From Casuarina equisetifolia (Eukaryota > Streptophyta > Magnoliopsida > Fagales > Casuarinaceae), in assembly GCA_028551475.1 (NCBI GenBank), contig CM052357.1:25007745-25071744 (forward strand): DNA of 64,000 bases, read 5' to 3'. The notes under the pieces are model-generated. The model did not search any database and was not told the origin of the DNA. It saw only the letters and a list, made by a program, of their open reading frames with translations. Made by a program: the position numbers and the translations under genes. Below are positions 26,252 to 39,147 of the stretch, piece by piece. Each line of letters opens with the position of its first letter. Position 1 is the first letter of the stretch.

Positions 26252-26256
26252 GTAAG

Positions 26257-29200
26257 TTTTCATTCAGCATGAATAAATTAAGTTGGACTTACTGAGCAAA
26301 CAAGCTAGATGTGCAAAGTATAAATGGTTTAATTCCTTATTTGAAGGTTAATTTCCTTCCAAACAAAGATAAATGCCAAAGCAACATCAAGCCATTTGTA
26401 ATTGAGCTCACACCCTATTCCAAGAAAGGTTGGCTTTACCTTCTTCACTTATTTATGAAAGATAAAGAGAGAAAACCAAAAAGCTTGAAAGGCAAACAAA
26501 ATGAAGTTTACCAGTTGTAATATACCAATGTTCATAAACAAGGTCTTGTGAGACAAACTTTGATGATTCGCTAATTATCTCAGAGAATACAAATTTTATC
26601 AATTCGAAAGCAATCATGGCCAAAGTTTGTTGCTAATTCTCTGGAACTAGTTATTTTTCTACTGTGTTACGTAAGTAACTTTTGACAAAGCCACAATATC
26701 ACCATCACGAAAATAAAAGTTGGTTAGAATTGAATGCATAAAACATAAATCTATCTTCATGTACTAGAGTCAATATGAATATGTTCATGAAAAGGTTGGG
26801 GTTTGAATTTTAGTGATGAAAGTTGACTCCCATTGCTAACAATTTGCATAGATTAATAAGTGAGAACAACTTATGGTCACAAACATTTACAATTAAAGCA
26901 TTAACAATGGTTATTACTCACAATCTTCATGCTTTTTCAATAACTGAAGAATTTTACAAGATTTTATTATTGATAAACAATCATCTCGGAAACAAAACTA
27001 TGTGGATTTGCTTGCATGATTGAACTGAATTAGTGATAAGAAAGTAGGTTCACAAATGGTATTTTTAGTCAAAAGTACTCCACTAACAATGGACTAATTA
27101 TTTTATATATATAGATATATAGACATAGAAATGTGTGTACTTTATTTAGCATTGTAACATAAGTATAGGCACAATTTTAAAACTTCTTAATCTTATAAAA
27201 CAGTTTTGGTCTTTGAATTGATCCGAGAAATTTTTTTTTATGTAACTCAGGACATGCATATCTCAGTTAGAAGTTCCAAGCTGGAGTTTCTTTTATGTCT
27301 TTTACGAAAATTCAGCTTCTCAAGGTAATGTAGGCAAAAAAGACACTCTAACCATTCGTTGATCACTCAAATAAACCCGATAATTCATAGGAATAATGTA
27401 TTATATAGTTACAATATACTAATGAAACGGTAGTGACTATGCCAACCCAATCCATATGTTGTGTGTCATCAAATACATGTTTGAGCCATAACGTAATCCA
27501 GTAGGTCCAAGAAGGCCAAGGTTGAAGAAGTGACCTAAGAATATTCCGTAGCATCTTTATAGTCTTTAACATGGGGGGTTTCTTAAATAATTGTTGAGTC
27601 CTTAATTTCTTAAGTTTATTTTATTGTCTGAGAATATTTCCTTTTGTTTGATTTTCCTTAATTGTCTAAGTTCCTGATTTATTTGGGTTTCCATACTTGT
27701 CAGATCTTTGACTTGTTTAGGATTCCCTTATTTGTCATAATCCAATGTGTTAAGACTTCCTTAATTTTAGGGATTCTTGATTTATTAGGATCCTTCTAAA
27801 ATTAGGTTTTAAGGATTCCTAATTTACCAAGATTCTTCTAGAATTAGGTTTAGCTGCCTATTTAAAGGGAGCATTGTTTCAATTGTAAGTAAACTTGTTT
27901 TCCATATAATAGAAACCCCTAAGTTGTGTAATCAACTTTTGCATCTATTATCTAATTCTTGCCAGGGATTGGTGGTGGAGCACCTCATTGATTGGTGGTG
28001 TTGCCTTTACATCTTGGAGTTTATTGGCATCTATCTTTTGTTTTTGTTCTTCATATTTTCATTTTTTTCTCCCATTCTCCCTACCCAAACACTTACTTTT
28101 CTCACAAAAAAAAACCCTAAAACACAAAAAAAAAAAAATTTTACACATCTTTTTATCCCGAGCTCACTCAAGCCTACCATAAGAACTGCATCAACTAATC
28201 TACAATTTGTACGAGATGCAGTTACTTCTTAATTGTAAAATATTTGTACAAGTAGTGATACCATACAATAATGGGCTTGATATAATTTCCAATTAGACTA
28301 TAAGAAAAAAATTATTGAAACTAATTCATTTGAACATTGATGGAGTTCACTAAGAATTGACTCAAAGAAAATAGACTAAAAATTATTATGATAAAACATA
28401 ATAATATGATGAAGCCATCAAACAAGCGAACATAATGAAGAACTTTTTTTTTCCCTTAAAATACAATAATCAAATACAAATTCATGAATAGTGAACAAAA
28501 TAGGAATCTTTCTTTAAGTTCATATTGGAATCAATTCAAGGAAATAGGATTAGACATCTAATAATCTCAAGATAGGCTCATTACTAATCCATACTTCTCA
28601 TACTAATCTTCTCATACTAGTTAAAGGTCCTTTACATGTTTTAACATCCATATTGATTGTGGATCAAATTTTCTAACAACATTCTTAAAACATGTTCACT
28701 TACACCTTAAATAGGAAAACAACCTATTATACGTCTTTCACTCTATTGTGAGTCTTTTACCCCTTTGTGGTTTCCTTGATTTGCCCTTTTTGAACTCTTG
28801 ATTTATTTCCTTTTTCTTTTTGGGTTTCACCTTTATTTGCCCTCTTATTTCAGGTTTTAACTATTGGTGGCAACTGAAGTTGACACCTACAACATAATAA
28901 ATGTGAATTTGAAGTAACTAATGCAAATATTACCGAGGGAAGGTAATAATTAGCAGCAAAATAGGGTTGAATTTGAAGTAATTTGATCAATACCAACAAG
29001 TCCAACTATTAAGAAGTTCTACTCAAACCAAGAGATGGTCTGAGCGAACTTGTTTCCCTTTGCAACAGCTTTTCGTCAAAATATTTGCAAAATTCTCATT
29101 CATATGATCTCTTGCGAATTAATCTTCCATTAGTAACTAATATGGATCTAAGATCCTTGTATTTGGGCATTTTGTTTGAACCTTGATCTTCCTTTGTAAC

Positions 29201-30240
29201 TGATTCTCTTCGTCAATACTTTCTTTAGTTTTGTTTCTAGATGGTTTTCAGTTATGGTATATTATTTTATGTTTCTCTATTGGTATGGGTTGCATTACTG
29301 TTTTTTATGTCCAACTATCTTAACCTACTTCTTTTCCTATTGACTTTAAGAAAATTTATTTTAGAGTCTCCTATGGTACTCTTAATCTTTAAGGAAAACC
29401 AAAACGAGTTTCCTATGTCTATTATAACGCTAGACTTTCTCAAGTTGACTATTGACATTACTTTTTTTTCTTTTCTATTGACAATGAATTAATAATTCAT
29501 TTTTTGTGTATAGAATTCAAAATGTTTCTAGTTTTGGAAGTACAAAGAAAATTTTCTATTTTCTTGAAAACCCAAAAAGAGTTTATTAGGAAAATGCAAT
29601 GATATGGATAGGCCAGGCCGTCCTCAAAAATTCAGAAAAAGTTCAAAAACCCTATGAAGACCTGAAAAGGATTTTAATCTCTGTAAGAGCCTAATAGAAA
29701 AATGACTTGATTTCCCAAAATTTGAGAAAATTTACTCCAATTTTGTTTTTCCAAAATCCAAATTTTTTTTCCTGAAAAAGGAATCTGAAACGTTGTCTTA
29801 AAAACCTCAAACGTTTGACCATAAAAGTTCTAATTAATGAAACTATCATTAAAGAAAGAAACTCAAATCGTTTGACTTTGCTTTATGTTTCCTTTAATCC
29901 TTTATGTGCTGTCCTCCTCTCTCTCTCTCTCTCTCTCTCTCCCGCCCAATCTTTTTATTTCTTGTAAAAAATATTCGGCTCCTCCAGCTAATAATAGATT
30001 CTATCTTCACCCACAGGTTATGCCCTCCGTTGGGACTAAGCTACTTAACCCTAAGATTCGACTTAGATATTTGGCGACCGATCCCCACAGGCTTTGCACT
30101 AAACCTACACCCCTAGTTTTGTTTGTCTAGTCAAAAACTCCACGTTACCTTCCAACAACCCATCTCCCTTTCATCCAATCCGCGGTTGTCCTCGTACCCA
30201 CCACACACATTGAATTCCAAAACCACGTGTGAATGACTAA
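26257..30240. other. AT-rich intergenic stretch, possible LTR relic inside
   Basis: No gene is recognisable. Short open frames (26311..26520, 26823..27023, 27363..27572, 29241..29492) have no family signature. From 27592 to about 27963 the sequence resembles a plant LTR: it starts TG, contains repeated 'ggattcctta'-like words, a TATTTAAAGG promoter-like motif near 27860 and ends near CA. No flanking duplication or partner copy was found. A (CT)n run lies at 29916..29941. Confidence 0.45.
29916..29941. repeat. (CT)n microsatellite
   Basis: A continuous CT run of about 13 repeats, upstream of the WRKY promoter region. Confidence 0.95.
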
Positions 30241-30260
30241 AATAGCTGCTTTTATTTCTG

Positions 30261-31206
30261 GGTCAACTTCCATGTAGCCGTCAGATCACTTGAGACTCAT
30301 CCGACCGCTTTAATCGCATGCCGTTAGATAAGGTTGGTCAACAGTTCCGAAGGTACAATATTTTTACTGGGCCCCGCCAGGAAGCTGAGTTTTCTACTCC
30401 TTTCTTTCTTTCTCAGGTTCCAGACGTGCGATGGAAGCGTGTCAACCAGTCAACTCCTCGTTTGAGGAAATCTAGGAGAAACGCTCCTGATTGTTGCTAG
30501 GTAGGCCACCGAGGTTTGACTGCTTCAAGTCTTTAACTTCAAAACAATTTACCAGAGAGGTGAAACCTGGAATGGTATTCCTTGAACGTTATTCCTGGAA
30601 CTTGGAAGATGCGACCGCGGATTGACGTGACCAAAGCGGAGAAAAAACGTGCCAGAGTTGGTGAGCGTGCAGGAATTGTAACCCGGACACGTTGACCTGG
30701 AGCCAATAGTGCTGAAGATCTCGATAGATCTGTATTGATTGTCTTGTGGGCCTTCTATGGTCAAAGAGGTAATTGTGGAAATCCCACGATACAAGAAAGG
30801 AAAAAAAGATCTTGAGATCAAACCAATACCAGTACTGTCGAGCACTGTGATCATCATGACCTTCACCAGCCCTGCCATTGACTATTTCCACAGGGCCAGC
30901 GCGTTACAGCGAACACACCCTCCCTCCCTTCCTCTTACTTTCGTTTTTCCCGATATGGGACCCCACCACCAACACCCTTTGGACCTCCCCAGCAATGCCC
31001 CTAATTTGTCCTCTTCTTCACTGCACCATAAAAAGTCCAACCAATCTAAAGTCCCCTGAATTTACGAAACTTCTTTGACTTCGCCGGCCCCCTTGCTTTT
31101 ATAACCCCATCCCTCTTCCTTCTCACAACCTCACATCGTCTTCTCTTCGTTCTCCCTACCTCCCACCCTCTCTCTCCCAAGGCTCTGGTTCTCTCTGATT
31201 TTCCTC
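30261..31206 (+). promoter_or_regulatory. W-box-rich promoter and leader of the WRKY gene
   Basis: W-box cores TTGAC(C/T) or their complements occur at 30261..30266, 30336..30341, 30448..30453, 30516..30521, 30692..30697, 30759..30764 and 31075..31080, with a further TTGAC at 30622. A TTTTATAA box lies at 31097..31104, about 105 bp upstream of the ATG, followed by a C/T-rich leader. WRKY proteins bind W-boxes, so auto- or cross-regulation by WRKY factors is a reasonable inference. Open frames in this stretch look incidental. Confidence 0.65.
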
Positions 31207-32267
31207 ATGGCGATAGATCTGAACGAGGTCTCCGAGATGGACGATCGGACGGCTGTACAAGAGGCGGCCTCGGCTGGTTTGAAGAGCATGGAGCATCTCA
31301 TCTGCTTACTCTCCCATCAAACCCCCCAAGGCCTTGACTGCCGAGAGATCACCGACTTCACCGTCTCCAAATTCAAACGAGTAATCTCCATCCTAAACCG
31401 GACCGGCCACGCCCGGTTCCGCCGTGGACCGTCGAACCGTACGTCCTCCTACGCAGGACCGGGGAACTCGGGCCCCTCGGAGATCCTGTCACAACAGCCT
31501 AAAAAAACCTTAACTCTCGATTTTCCCGAACCTAAGACTGTTGTGGAGTCGCAGCCGAAGTTAACGGCTAGTCCACCGGTGTCCTCCACGACGTCATCGT
31601 TTATGTCGTCGATTACCGGAGACGGCAGTGTTTCCAATGGTAAACAGGGTTCCTCACTCCTTATAGCTCCAACCCCTGCCATCTCAAGCGGGAAGCCTCC
31701 TCTTTCCTCATCTCATAGACGAAAGTGCCACATAGATCATTCTCTCTCAGCCGGTAAAATCTCCGTCTCCGGCCGTTGCCATTGCTCCAAAAGAAGGTAT
31801 GGATTAATTTTCTTAGCCAAAATTTTATTACGCGATTCTTATAAAAGTTCGAATTGGAAAATCAGTTTCTGAAAACGTATTCGTTTCTTGTTTTCAGGAA
31901 ATCCCGTGTTAAGAGGACCGTCAGAGTCCCTGCAATAAGCCCAAAGATAGCCGATATACCGCCGGATGAGTACTCCTGGAGAAAGTACGGCCAAAAGCCG
32001 ATCAAGGGCTCACCTTACCCACGGTACTAATCTACTCCTCATTCCTCACCCGTCAATGATTCTTAAGGCTTCTATGAAGGTTTTAGTAACCTTGTTATCT
32101 CGTGCAGAGGATACTACAAGTGCAGTAGCGTAAGAGGATGCCCGGCGAGGAAGCACGTGGAGCGAGCGCAAGACGATCCGAAGATGCTGATCGTCACCTA
32201 CGAGGGGGAACATCATCACCCGCATCCTCCGATGCCGGCTGCGAGTTTCGTGCTTCAGTCCGCTTGA
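31207..32267 (+). CDS. Group IId WRKY transcription factor, 3 exons, 291 aa
   Basis: Exons are 31207..31796, 31898..32023 and 32108..32267, all GT-AG, giving 291 codons plus TGA. Residues 50-75 contain [20 protein letters not shown], the calmodulin-binding segment and HARF motif of group IId. A basic nuclear-localisation stretch (CHCSKRRKSRVKR) precedes the WRKY domain. The WRKYGQK heptapeptide is at 224-230, and the zinc ligands C244, C250, H274 and H276 fit CX5CX23HX1H. The intron inside the WRKY domain sits at the Pro-Arg codon, the usual place in this group. The domain resembles Arabidopsis WRKY7/11/15/17 more than WRKY21/39/74, but a one-to-one ortholog cannot be assigned. Such proteins bind W-boxes and act in defence and stress responses. 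The protein ends soon after the finger (ASFVLQSA). Confidence 0.97.
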
Positions 32268-33201
32268 AAAATACGCTGTGATCTGGACTTCAATCCTTCT
32301 TAATCGAACGGCTGCAAACCGGCCTTTACGCTAGGCTGTCACCGGAGCTCGTGTCGCTAGTTTTGCCAGATAAGGTGGTCAAAGGTACAAAAACAGTCAA
32401 CTGCTCTGCGTCAGCCTGATGAGGGGCTTCTATGTAAATTCCGGAGCGACAAATGAAATGAAATATACAACGACTTTGATTTCTTGGAAACATGGATTAT
32501 TTCCGTTCAATTCGACCGAGTGATGCAAATTATGAAATTAGAATACTTCTTCAAATTAATTTTTTTAAGAGAAAAATTACTCTCTTAGTATCTATTTTTT
32601 GATGTAAGGTTAGTTCAATGGTTCATTTAATTTTTCTTTATTGAATAGATTGGAGTAAAATACAACTGTCTTGATGCCTTGGAGCTATGGATTATTGATG
32701 TTGAATGTGACCGAATGATATGTATTTAAGTTTAACTCAATAAGCAATCAAGAATCCAAGCCTTAACAAAGTTTTTTTAATATTATTTTATTAAGATTTA
32801 TTTATTTTGCAAGTATTCACGATTTCATCTAAGGTTAAATCAAAGGCTTTAAAGAAATACAACCAAAACAACCAATACAACTAATTCAACTATCTTGATT
32901 GTACCTAACAAAGAAAACTATCTTGATTGACTGGGGACATAGACTATTTAGTTTGAATTTGATGGAAGAGCAATTAAGTGTTTTAACTAGGTAGTAGTCA
33001 ATGTATCACGATACTATTTTTTATACAGTAGGTTTTTAGAAATTGTCATTATTTGAAGAAAAAAGTTATAAGGTTAAATTATAGTATGGGAAATATCTTT
33101 TATTAATCTCTTTTTGAATGTACTCCTAACAATTGCACATTTCATTCAATCTCTTTTTGAAATTCATAATTTTGAAAAAAATTTGCATTTTCAATGTACA
33201 A

Positions 33202-33222
33202 ATATATATATATATATATATA
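33202..33222. repeat. (AT)n microsatellite
   Basis: Perfect AT dinucleotide run. Confidence 0.93.
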
Positions 33223-34143
33223 TTTATATCACTAAAATTAATAATTTTCCATTATTTTGACCTGAAGATTTTGGACATAAAGTTTTTGTACAATTCTAAT
33301 CTAAGAGGAAAGACACATACGAGTATGCGCATACACGCACATATATTATGTGATTGACTTTGCTTAACCTAGAAATTTTCCTCAAAAGTTCCAAGTCTTA
33401 CCAAACAACTACGAGCACACTTCTTTGATTTTAACAATTGAAAACACTTAAATTTTATTAATCTTTATAGTTGACTTGCCAATTATCATTTTCTCTGTAA
33501 TACATAAAGAAACTCATGTCATTATACCATATAAACAATTATCCCAAAAAAATAAAACATGTAAAAATCTACCTTCCATTATTATTTGTTATTCGATTGA
33601 GAAAGGTGATTGCATCTTTATTGTTATTAGAAAGAATAAAAAAAAAACTATGTTATAGGGATAAATGATAAGTATGTAGTATAAATTTCTTTTAATTTTA
33701 TTTTAAGGTTGAAATCATCATAAAGCATATCTTTATATAGAGTAGAGGATGATAAATGAAAAACAAATCTCTAATACATTTTTTTTTTTTGGTATAATTG
33801 CTTAAGGTGAAAGGGAAGCATGTATTTGGATACACAATATACAGTTTTTATTAGTTTGATGAGAACAAAATGATAGTCAATGGATGATTTGTCAAAATAA
33901 TAATAAGGAATTTAGTAGTTTGACTTTAGTTATGATAAAATAAAAATAAAAATAAAAATAATCCTAAGTACTCATTAGCCATCTGCCTTTTAAGAAATGG
34001 TCTCAAGATATTCATAATTATCTTCCAGAAATAGTTGTGAAAGTCAAGTTTAAAGTGTAAATTACTCATATATGAAATAATTGCTTAACGAACCTAAGAA
34101 CTAATTATGAAAGTCAAAACAGCGTAGCACAAACGGCTCCCAC

Positions 34144-34175
<32 letters not shown>
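34144..34175. repeat. (AT)n microsatellite
   Basis: AT dinucleotide run with one small interruption near its left end. Confidence 0.93.
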
Positions 34176-34785
34176 TCCCCTAAAAACACAATCTATCAGA
34201 ATATGTCCGGTCGAGATTAGAATCTTTCATGGTGGGGATTCTTTTCATTTTGAAATCGGGTCAAGTGGCACAAAGAGCAAAAGGTTTGTGGTGGGGCCCA
34301 GTCGCGTTTGTGGAGTCCGAATATCTTTAATTTTTATGTCGTGTTGCGTGCAGAGGGTCAAATGGAGCTAATGCGAGTGGACCCCATGCCAGCTATTTCA
34401 GATGTGGGGTTGTTCGTTGACTTTTGGTGAGCAGGGCCGTTTTGGAGGTCTGATGTATACTCCATTAGAGTTTATAACTAAAAAATATTGGGGGAATTAT
34501 TATCAAAGGACGGTGGGTGCTCCCACGATAAATAAGACAGGCAAGTCTTGTCGAGTGGATAAGAGAATTCTAGGATATTTTAATCATTTAGGTTCCTTCG
34601 AAAAGATCCAAGTTTTTCTGTCTAGACGACTTTCGTTTCGTCGATTGAATTAGTGATGATGATTTAATTATTGGTTTTTCCGTGAAATATGTTTGTTTAA
34701 CGCGAGTTGCATGAGAGAAAATTGGGGTTGTTCGCATATGGGGACGCTAATGGAGGAATCTAAACAAGTTTGGTTTCGAGAAGCA

Positions 34786-34788
<3 letters not shown>

Positions 34789-34824
<36 letters not shown>
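34789..34824. repeat. (AG)n microsatellite
   Basis: Perfect AG dinucleotide run of about 18 repeats. A small open frame crosses it but encodes only an Arg/Glu run there. Confidence 0.95.
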
Positions 34825-34828
<4 letters not shown>

Positions 34829-36611
34829 GAGAAAGACCAAAGTGGTTGTCCGAGTATCTCTTTTAAGAAACAGCTTTTTCATTTCATGCGTTACAGCTTA
34901 TGTAATCTTCAACTTCAATATTCCAACTAAAAACATAATTAAAGGACTTAAGGTCACTGTTAATAACATATATTGGGTATGTATTTCTAGGGAAAGGACT
35001 ATAGGATACTTTGAATCATGAATTAGATAATACAAATTCAAAATCCTTGGGCTAAAAAACATGTATCATTGAAGATTTGATGAAGTTTGAATAGAATCCT
35101 TGAGCTCAAACTTTCGGTCAATTTGTGCATTCTTTGATTTTGGTGTGTTTCTTGAATATGTTGTATGGATTCTCACACTTAATAAGGTAGACATATATTT
35201 TTTTTTCCATCAGGAATACATTCACATCTCCAATTTGTGAGAAACGGAATTAGGGTGAAAACCTGGTTTTCTAGAAGCTCAAGGTTTTACAAAATTTATG
35301 GTTTGCCAAGTGTTTCTAAGGTACCATGAATATTGTTAGTGCTATTTTAGTTGATATATTGGTTATATAACTATTTCAGTGCTATCGAAGTTTTTCCAAT
35401 TGTTAAAAAACCGTATAGAGGTTGTATATTATTTGTAAATTATTGTTGTTGTTAAGGAAGAGATTATTTAACTCGCTTAGGAGAAAAAAGAATGGGTATA
35501 GGTGCCAAGTATTGCTTGGACTAGACCAATAAAATTATAGTATATTTTTTATGCTCTTAATCTTTGTCTTACCAATGCCTACATTTTAAAATCAACCTAG
35601 CATGCTGATATAAAAACAAGGAGGACACAAGATTTTCAAGAACATAAAAATTTTGCAACTAAATTCAACCGGGAATATTCATTGTAACACATAAATATAT
35701 CAAGATTTTATGTGATTTGAACTAACAAACTTAAATTACCAATGAGACGACCAAGAATAAATTTCAATATAAAAAAGGAGTGTACATTCAAATCTAAAAC
35801 TCTAATACACTAAAACCTTACATTTCGAAAAAGGTAATTAGGATATTCTTAGAAATACAAAGAACATGGTAAGCAAATGGTGCTTGAGAATTTGGTTTCA
35901 ATTTACAAATTGATGAATTACACTATGATTACAAGTCTTTATTCATAAGTAAAAAATATAACATTAATTTTGTTGTGAATTAGGAAGGGAATCATTATAT
36001 TTGCCTTCCAATATTAGGCTCTTGAAATCCTAAGCTACTTTTCTTTCTAGGTGAGGTAAGCAACACAAGTGGCACAAGCAACTAAAAGAGAGAGCAGAGG
36101 AAAGGGTGCCTAAGGTTGACGTGCATAATGACATGGCATAAATTTGGAAGTTAATGTGACAATTTGTGTTGATGTGGCATCTTATGTCCATTAATGTTGA
36201 TTTGACATCTAGGCTAATGTGGATAATGACAAGGTTATTGACATGGAAATATTTGTTGATACCTTCATAAATTAAAGGAGAGGAAAATATTATGAACTTG
36301 GATTGATGACTTTAAAATGAGAGGAAGAGAGGTCCTTGGTGAAAATATTAGTAAGCTAATCCATAAATAATAGAAAGTAAACGAGTATTTGGCCACATAC
36401 AACACACTCCTAGTTGAAGTAGAAATCAATCTCAACACATTTTGTGAAAGGACTAAAGGCTAGATTCTCTTTAAGGTGAAGCGCCAAAAGGTTCTTAGAC
36501 TAAAGTGTTAAAGGGCAAGAGGAAAAGCTTGGAGATCAATAAGGAAGGCATCAGTCCATATGATTTCAAGGTTATGTAGGCAAGGCTCTTGAATTTAGTT
36601 TTAGTGTTAAA

Positions 36612-38690
36612 TCATGTAACAATGCCCTACTTATGATAGTACCAAGAAATGAGATTTGTTTTAGTATCGAGTACTCCTACCTAACAAAAAGTTACAATTA
36701 TTAGTAAAGGTGCAACTTTATTTCTTTTACTCAACAATATTACTTGGACATGACCCTTAGCAACATGCACTATGCCATTATTTGAGCACATGTTTTAACA
36801 TCATAACTAGTAGCACATAACCTTTTATTAAGCAACATGTGGACATAAGAGATTGCACCAATTGGGTGGTTAGTCCTAATTTTGGTGTCACAAGTCAAGT
36901 AGTTAGCTTATAGCTAGTCATTAGTAACCATTTGAGTTATAAGATAATGTTTATTCCTTATAAGGTTAGCAATCACATTTTAACATTAGCTTGGAGACTC
37001 AAATTTGAAACCTTACTCTAATACCAATTATAGTGATTAAGTGTTAACCATTAGTCCAAAAGTTATAACTATTAGTAGAGACTCAATTTTATTTCTTTAA
37101 TTTCACCATTTCATTTAGGCACATCCTTCATAACATGCACCAAGCCATCATGCTTGGGCACATCTTTTTGCAACCTAACTAGTAACATAGATCCCTATAC
37201 TAGATGGCAAGTGGACATGAGGGCTACATTGGGTGGGTGGTTATTCATGATTCTAATGTTGTAAGTTAAGTAGTTAATTTGGAACTAGTTATGAATAACT
37301 AATTAAGTCAAAGAATGGTACTAACTCCCCCCATAAGATCATGTAACAATGCCCTACTCATGAGAATACAAAGAAATGAGATTTGTTTTAGGATCGAGTA
37401 CTCCCACTGAACGAAAAATTACAATTACTAGTAAAGGTTTAACTTTATTTCCTTACCTAAATACATCCCTTTGCAACATGCACTAAGAGATCACTTGAGT
37501 ACACCTTTTCACATCACAAAACATCGAAACCTTGTATTAAGCAATAGGTGGACATAGGAGATTGCACCAATTGGGTAATTAATCTTGATTTTGGTGCGAA
37601 GCGTCAAGTAATTAGTTTATAGCTAGTCATTAACAACCAGTTGACTCATAATATAATGTTGATCCCTCATGAAGTTAACAATCACATCCCAACATCAGCT
37701 TAGGGATTTAAACTTGCAACCTTACTCTAATATCAATTATTGGGCTCAAGTGTTAGCCATTAGTTTAAAAGTTATAACTATTAATAGAGACTCAATTTTA
37801 TTTCTTTACTTTGACCATATCATTTAAGCACAACCTTTCACAACATCCACTAAGCCATCACTTGGGCACACCTTTTTGCAACCCAACTAGTAGCATAATG
37901 CCCCATACTTGATGGCAAATGGACATGATGGTTGCATCAATTAGGTGGTTAGTCCTAATTTTGATGCTATGAGTTAGGCAATTAATTTGTAACTAGTTGT
38001 GAATGACCAATGAAGTCAAAGAATAATACTAACTCCTTTATGATATAATGTAATAATGTATTGTTTATAAGAATACAACAAAATACAAAATTTGTATCAG
38101 GATTGAGTACCCTTACCAAACCAAAATGTATAACTTCTAGTAAAGGTGCAACTTTAGTTCCTTTAACTTGATTATGTTGCTTGGGCATATTTCTTTGTAA
38201 CATGCATTAAGCCATCATTCAAGCACACCTCTTTGCATGACTTTTAAGTGTAAAACCTTATATTGAGCAACAAATGGACATAAGAGATTGCACTACTTGA
38301 GTGGTTAGTTTTGATTTTGGTGTTACGAGTCAAGTAATTAGTCTATAACTAGTCATTAACAACCAGTTAAGTCACAGAATGATGATAATCCCCTATAAGA
38401 TCAACAATCACATCTTAACACTAGCTTAGGAACTCAAACTTGTAACTTCACTCTAATATCAATTGTTGGGATCAAGTGTTAACTATTAGTTCAAAAGTTA
38501 TAGCTATTAGTAGAGATGCAATTTTATTTTTTTAATTTGACCATGTTTTTTAAGTGCATCCCTTCTCAAAAAGCACCTAGCCATTTCTAAGGCACACCCT
38601 TTTGAAACCTAATTAGTAGCATAAAGTCTCATATTAAATGGCAAGTGGACATGAGAGACTACATCAATTGGGTGGTTAGTCCTAATTCCT
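36612..38690. repeat. Dimeric tandem array: three copies of a 710-727 bp unit made of two related half-units
   Basis: A landmark of the type gttacaatta/gttataacta followed by 'ttagta' recurs at 36691, 37062, 37418, 37771, 38128 and 38497, a spacing of 353-371 bp. Odd and even half-units (A and B) differ consistently: A carries 'agtaaaggtgcaac', B carries 'agtagaga(c/t)(t/g)caat'. The higher-order period is therefore 709-727 bp. All half-units share phrases such as 'ggacat(a/g)agag' and 'gggtggttagtcctaattttg'. At each A-to-B junction (near 37016, 37730 and 38452) there is ctctaata(c/t)caatt, whose complement resembles the TGGTATCAGAGC primer site of LTR elements. No coding capacity is evident. 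Confidence 0.88.
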
Positions 38691-39147
38691 AATGCAACCC
38701 ATTTTGAACCAACCCAAATTGATCTTGCACAAGCCCAAGAATTAGCTCAAATTATCTAACTAAAATATGGGATCTAGGTCAAACTCATACACTCATTAAT
38801 GATCCATATAAGGCGTTAAGTCTAGCATCATTGACTAGAATCAAGTTTTAAGACAACCAACATTAAAAAGGATACAAGGAGTTATGTTGAAAGACTTTAT
38901 GTCAAGCAAATACTATGGTGTGAAGATTTTAACAAAAAACATAGTATTCTTTTGACTGCTTGCCAATGAAGAATAGTAAGGGCATGTATGAATTAATTGG
39001 TAGTGTTCTCAACATAGGTGATGTTGGATTATGTTTAAGTTAGACAATAAATAGTATTAATAATGCCTAATAAAGAGTGGGATCTAGGAAGAGGTCTCCT
39101 TCATGGAGCAATGGAGTGGAGTTAGGTGGACATGGAGTGGAAATTAC

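Larger units (their letters stand above)
20802..26256 (-). mobile_element. Structurally complete Ty1/copia LTR retrotransposon with target-site duplication
   Basis: Two 234-bp direct repeats (20807..21040 and 26018..26251), each starting TG and ending CA, bound an element of 5,445 bp. The pentamer gtaag occurs immediately outside both ends (20802..20806 and 26252..26256) and is the target-site duplication. A tRNA-Met-type primer-binding site abuts the right LTR and a G-rich polypurine tract abuts the left LTR, so the element reads right to left. Domain order in that direction is gag zinc knuckle, protease, integrase, reverse transcriptase and RNase H, the Ty1/copia order. Many stops and frameshifts break the polyprotein, and the LTRs differ at about 27 of 234 positions by eye. 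This is an old, inactive insertion. It sits roughly 2.5 kb upstream of the PIN2 start. Confidence 0.97.
32268..36600. other. AT-rich intergenic stretch with microsatellites
   Basis: Very AT-rich. It holds (AT)n at 33202..33222 and 34144..34175 and (AG)n at 34789..34824. A less AT-rich patch near 34200..34460 contains one open frame (34402..34653) without recognisable motifs. No gene is supported. Confidence 0.55.

Noticed and set aside
27592..27963. Complete solo LTR with target duplication
   Set aside because: TG...CA ends and a TATA-like motif are present, but the flanks do not match and no partner copy is in the window; kept only as a possible relic.
30549..30891. Overlapping 100-109 codon minus-strand frames upstream of the WRKY gene
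   Set aside because: Two overlapping frames of equal quality, no motif, no exon partners, and they lie in a W-box-rich promoter.
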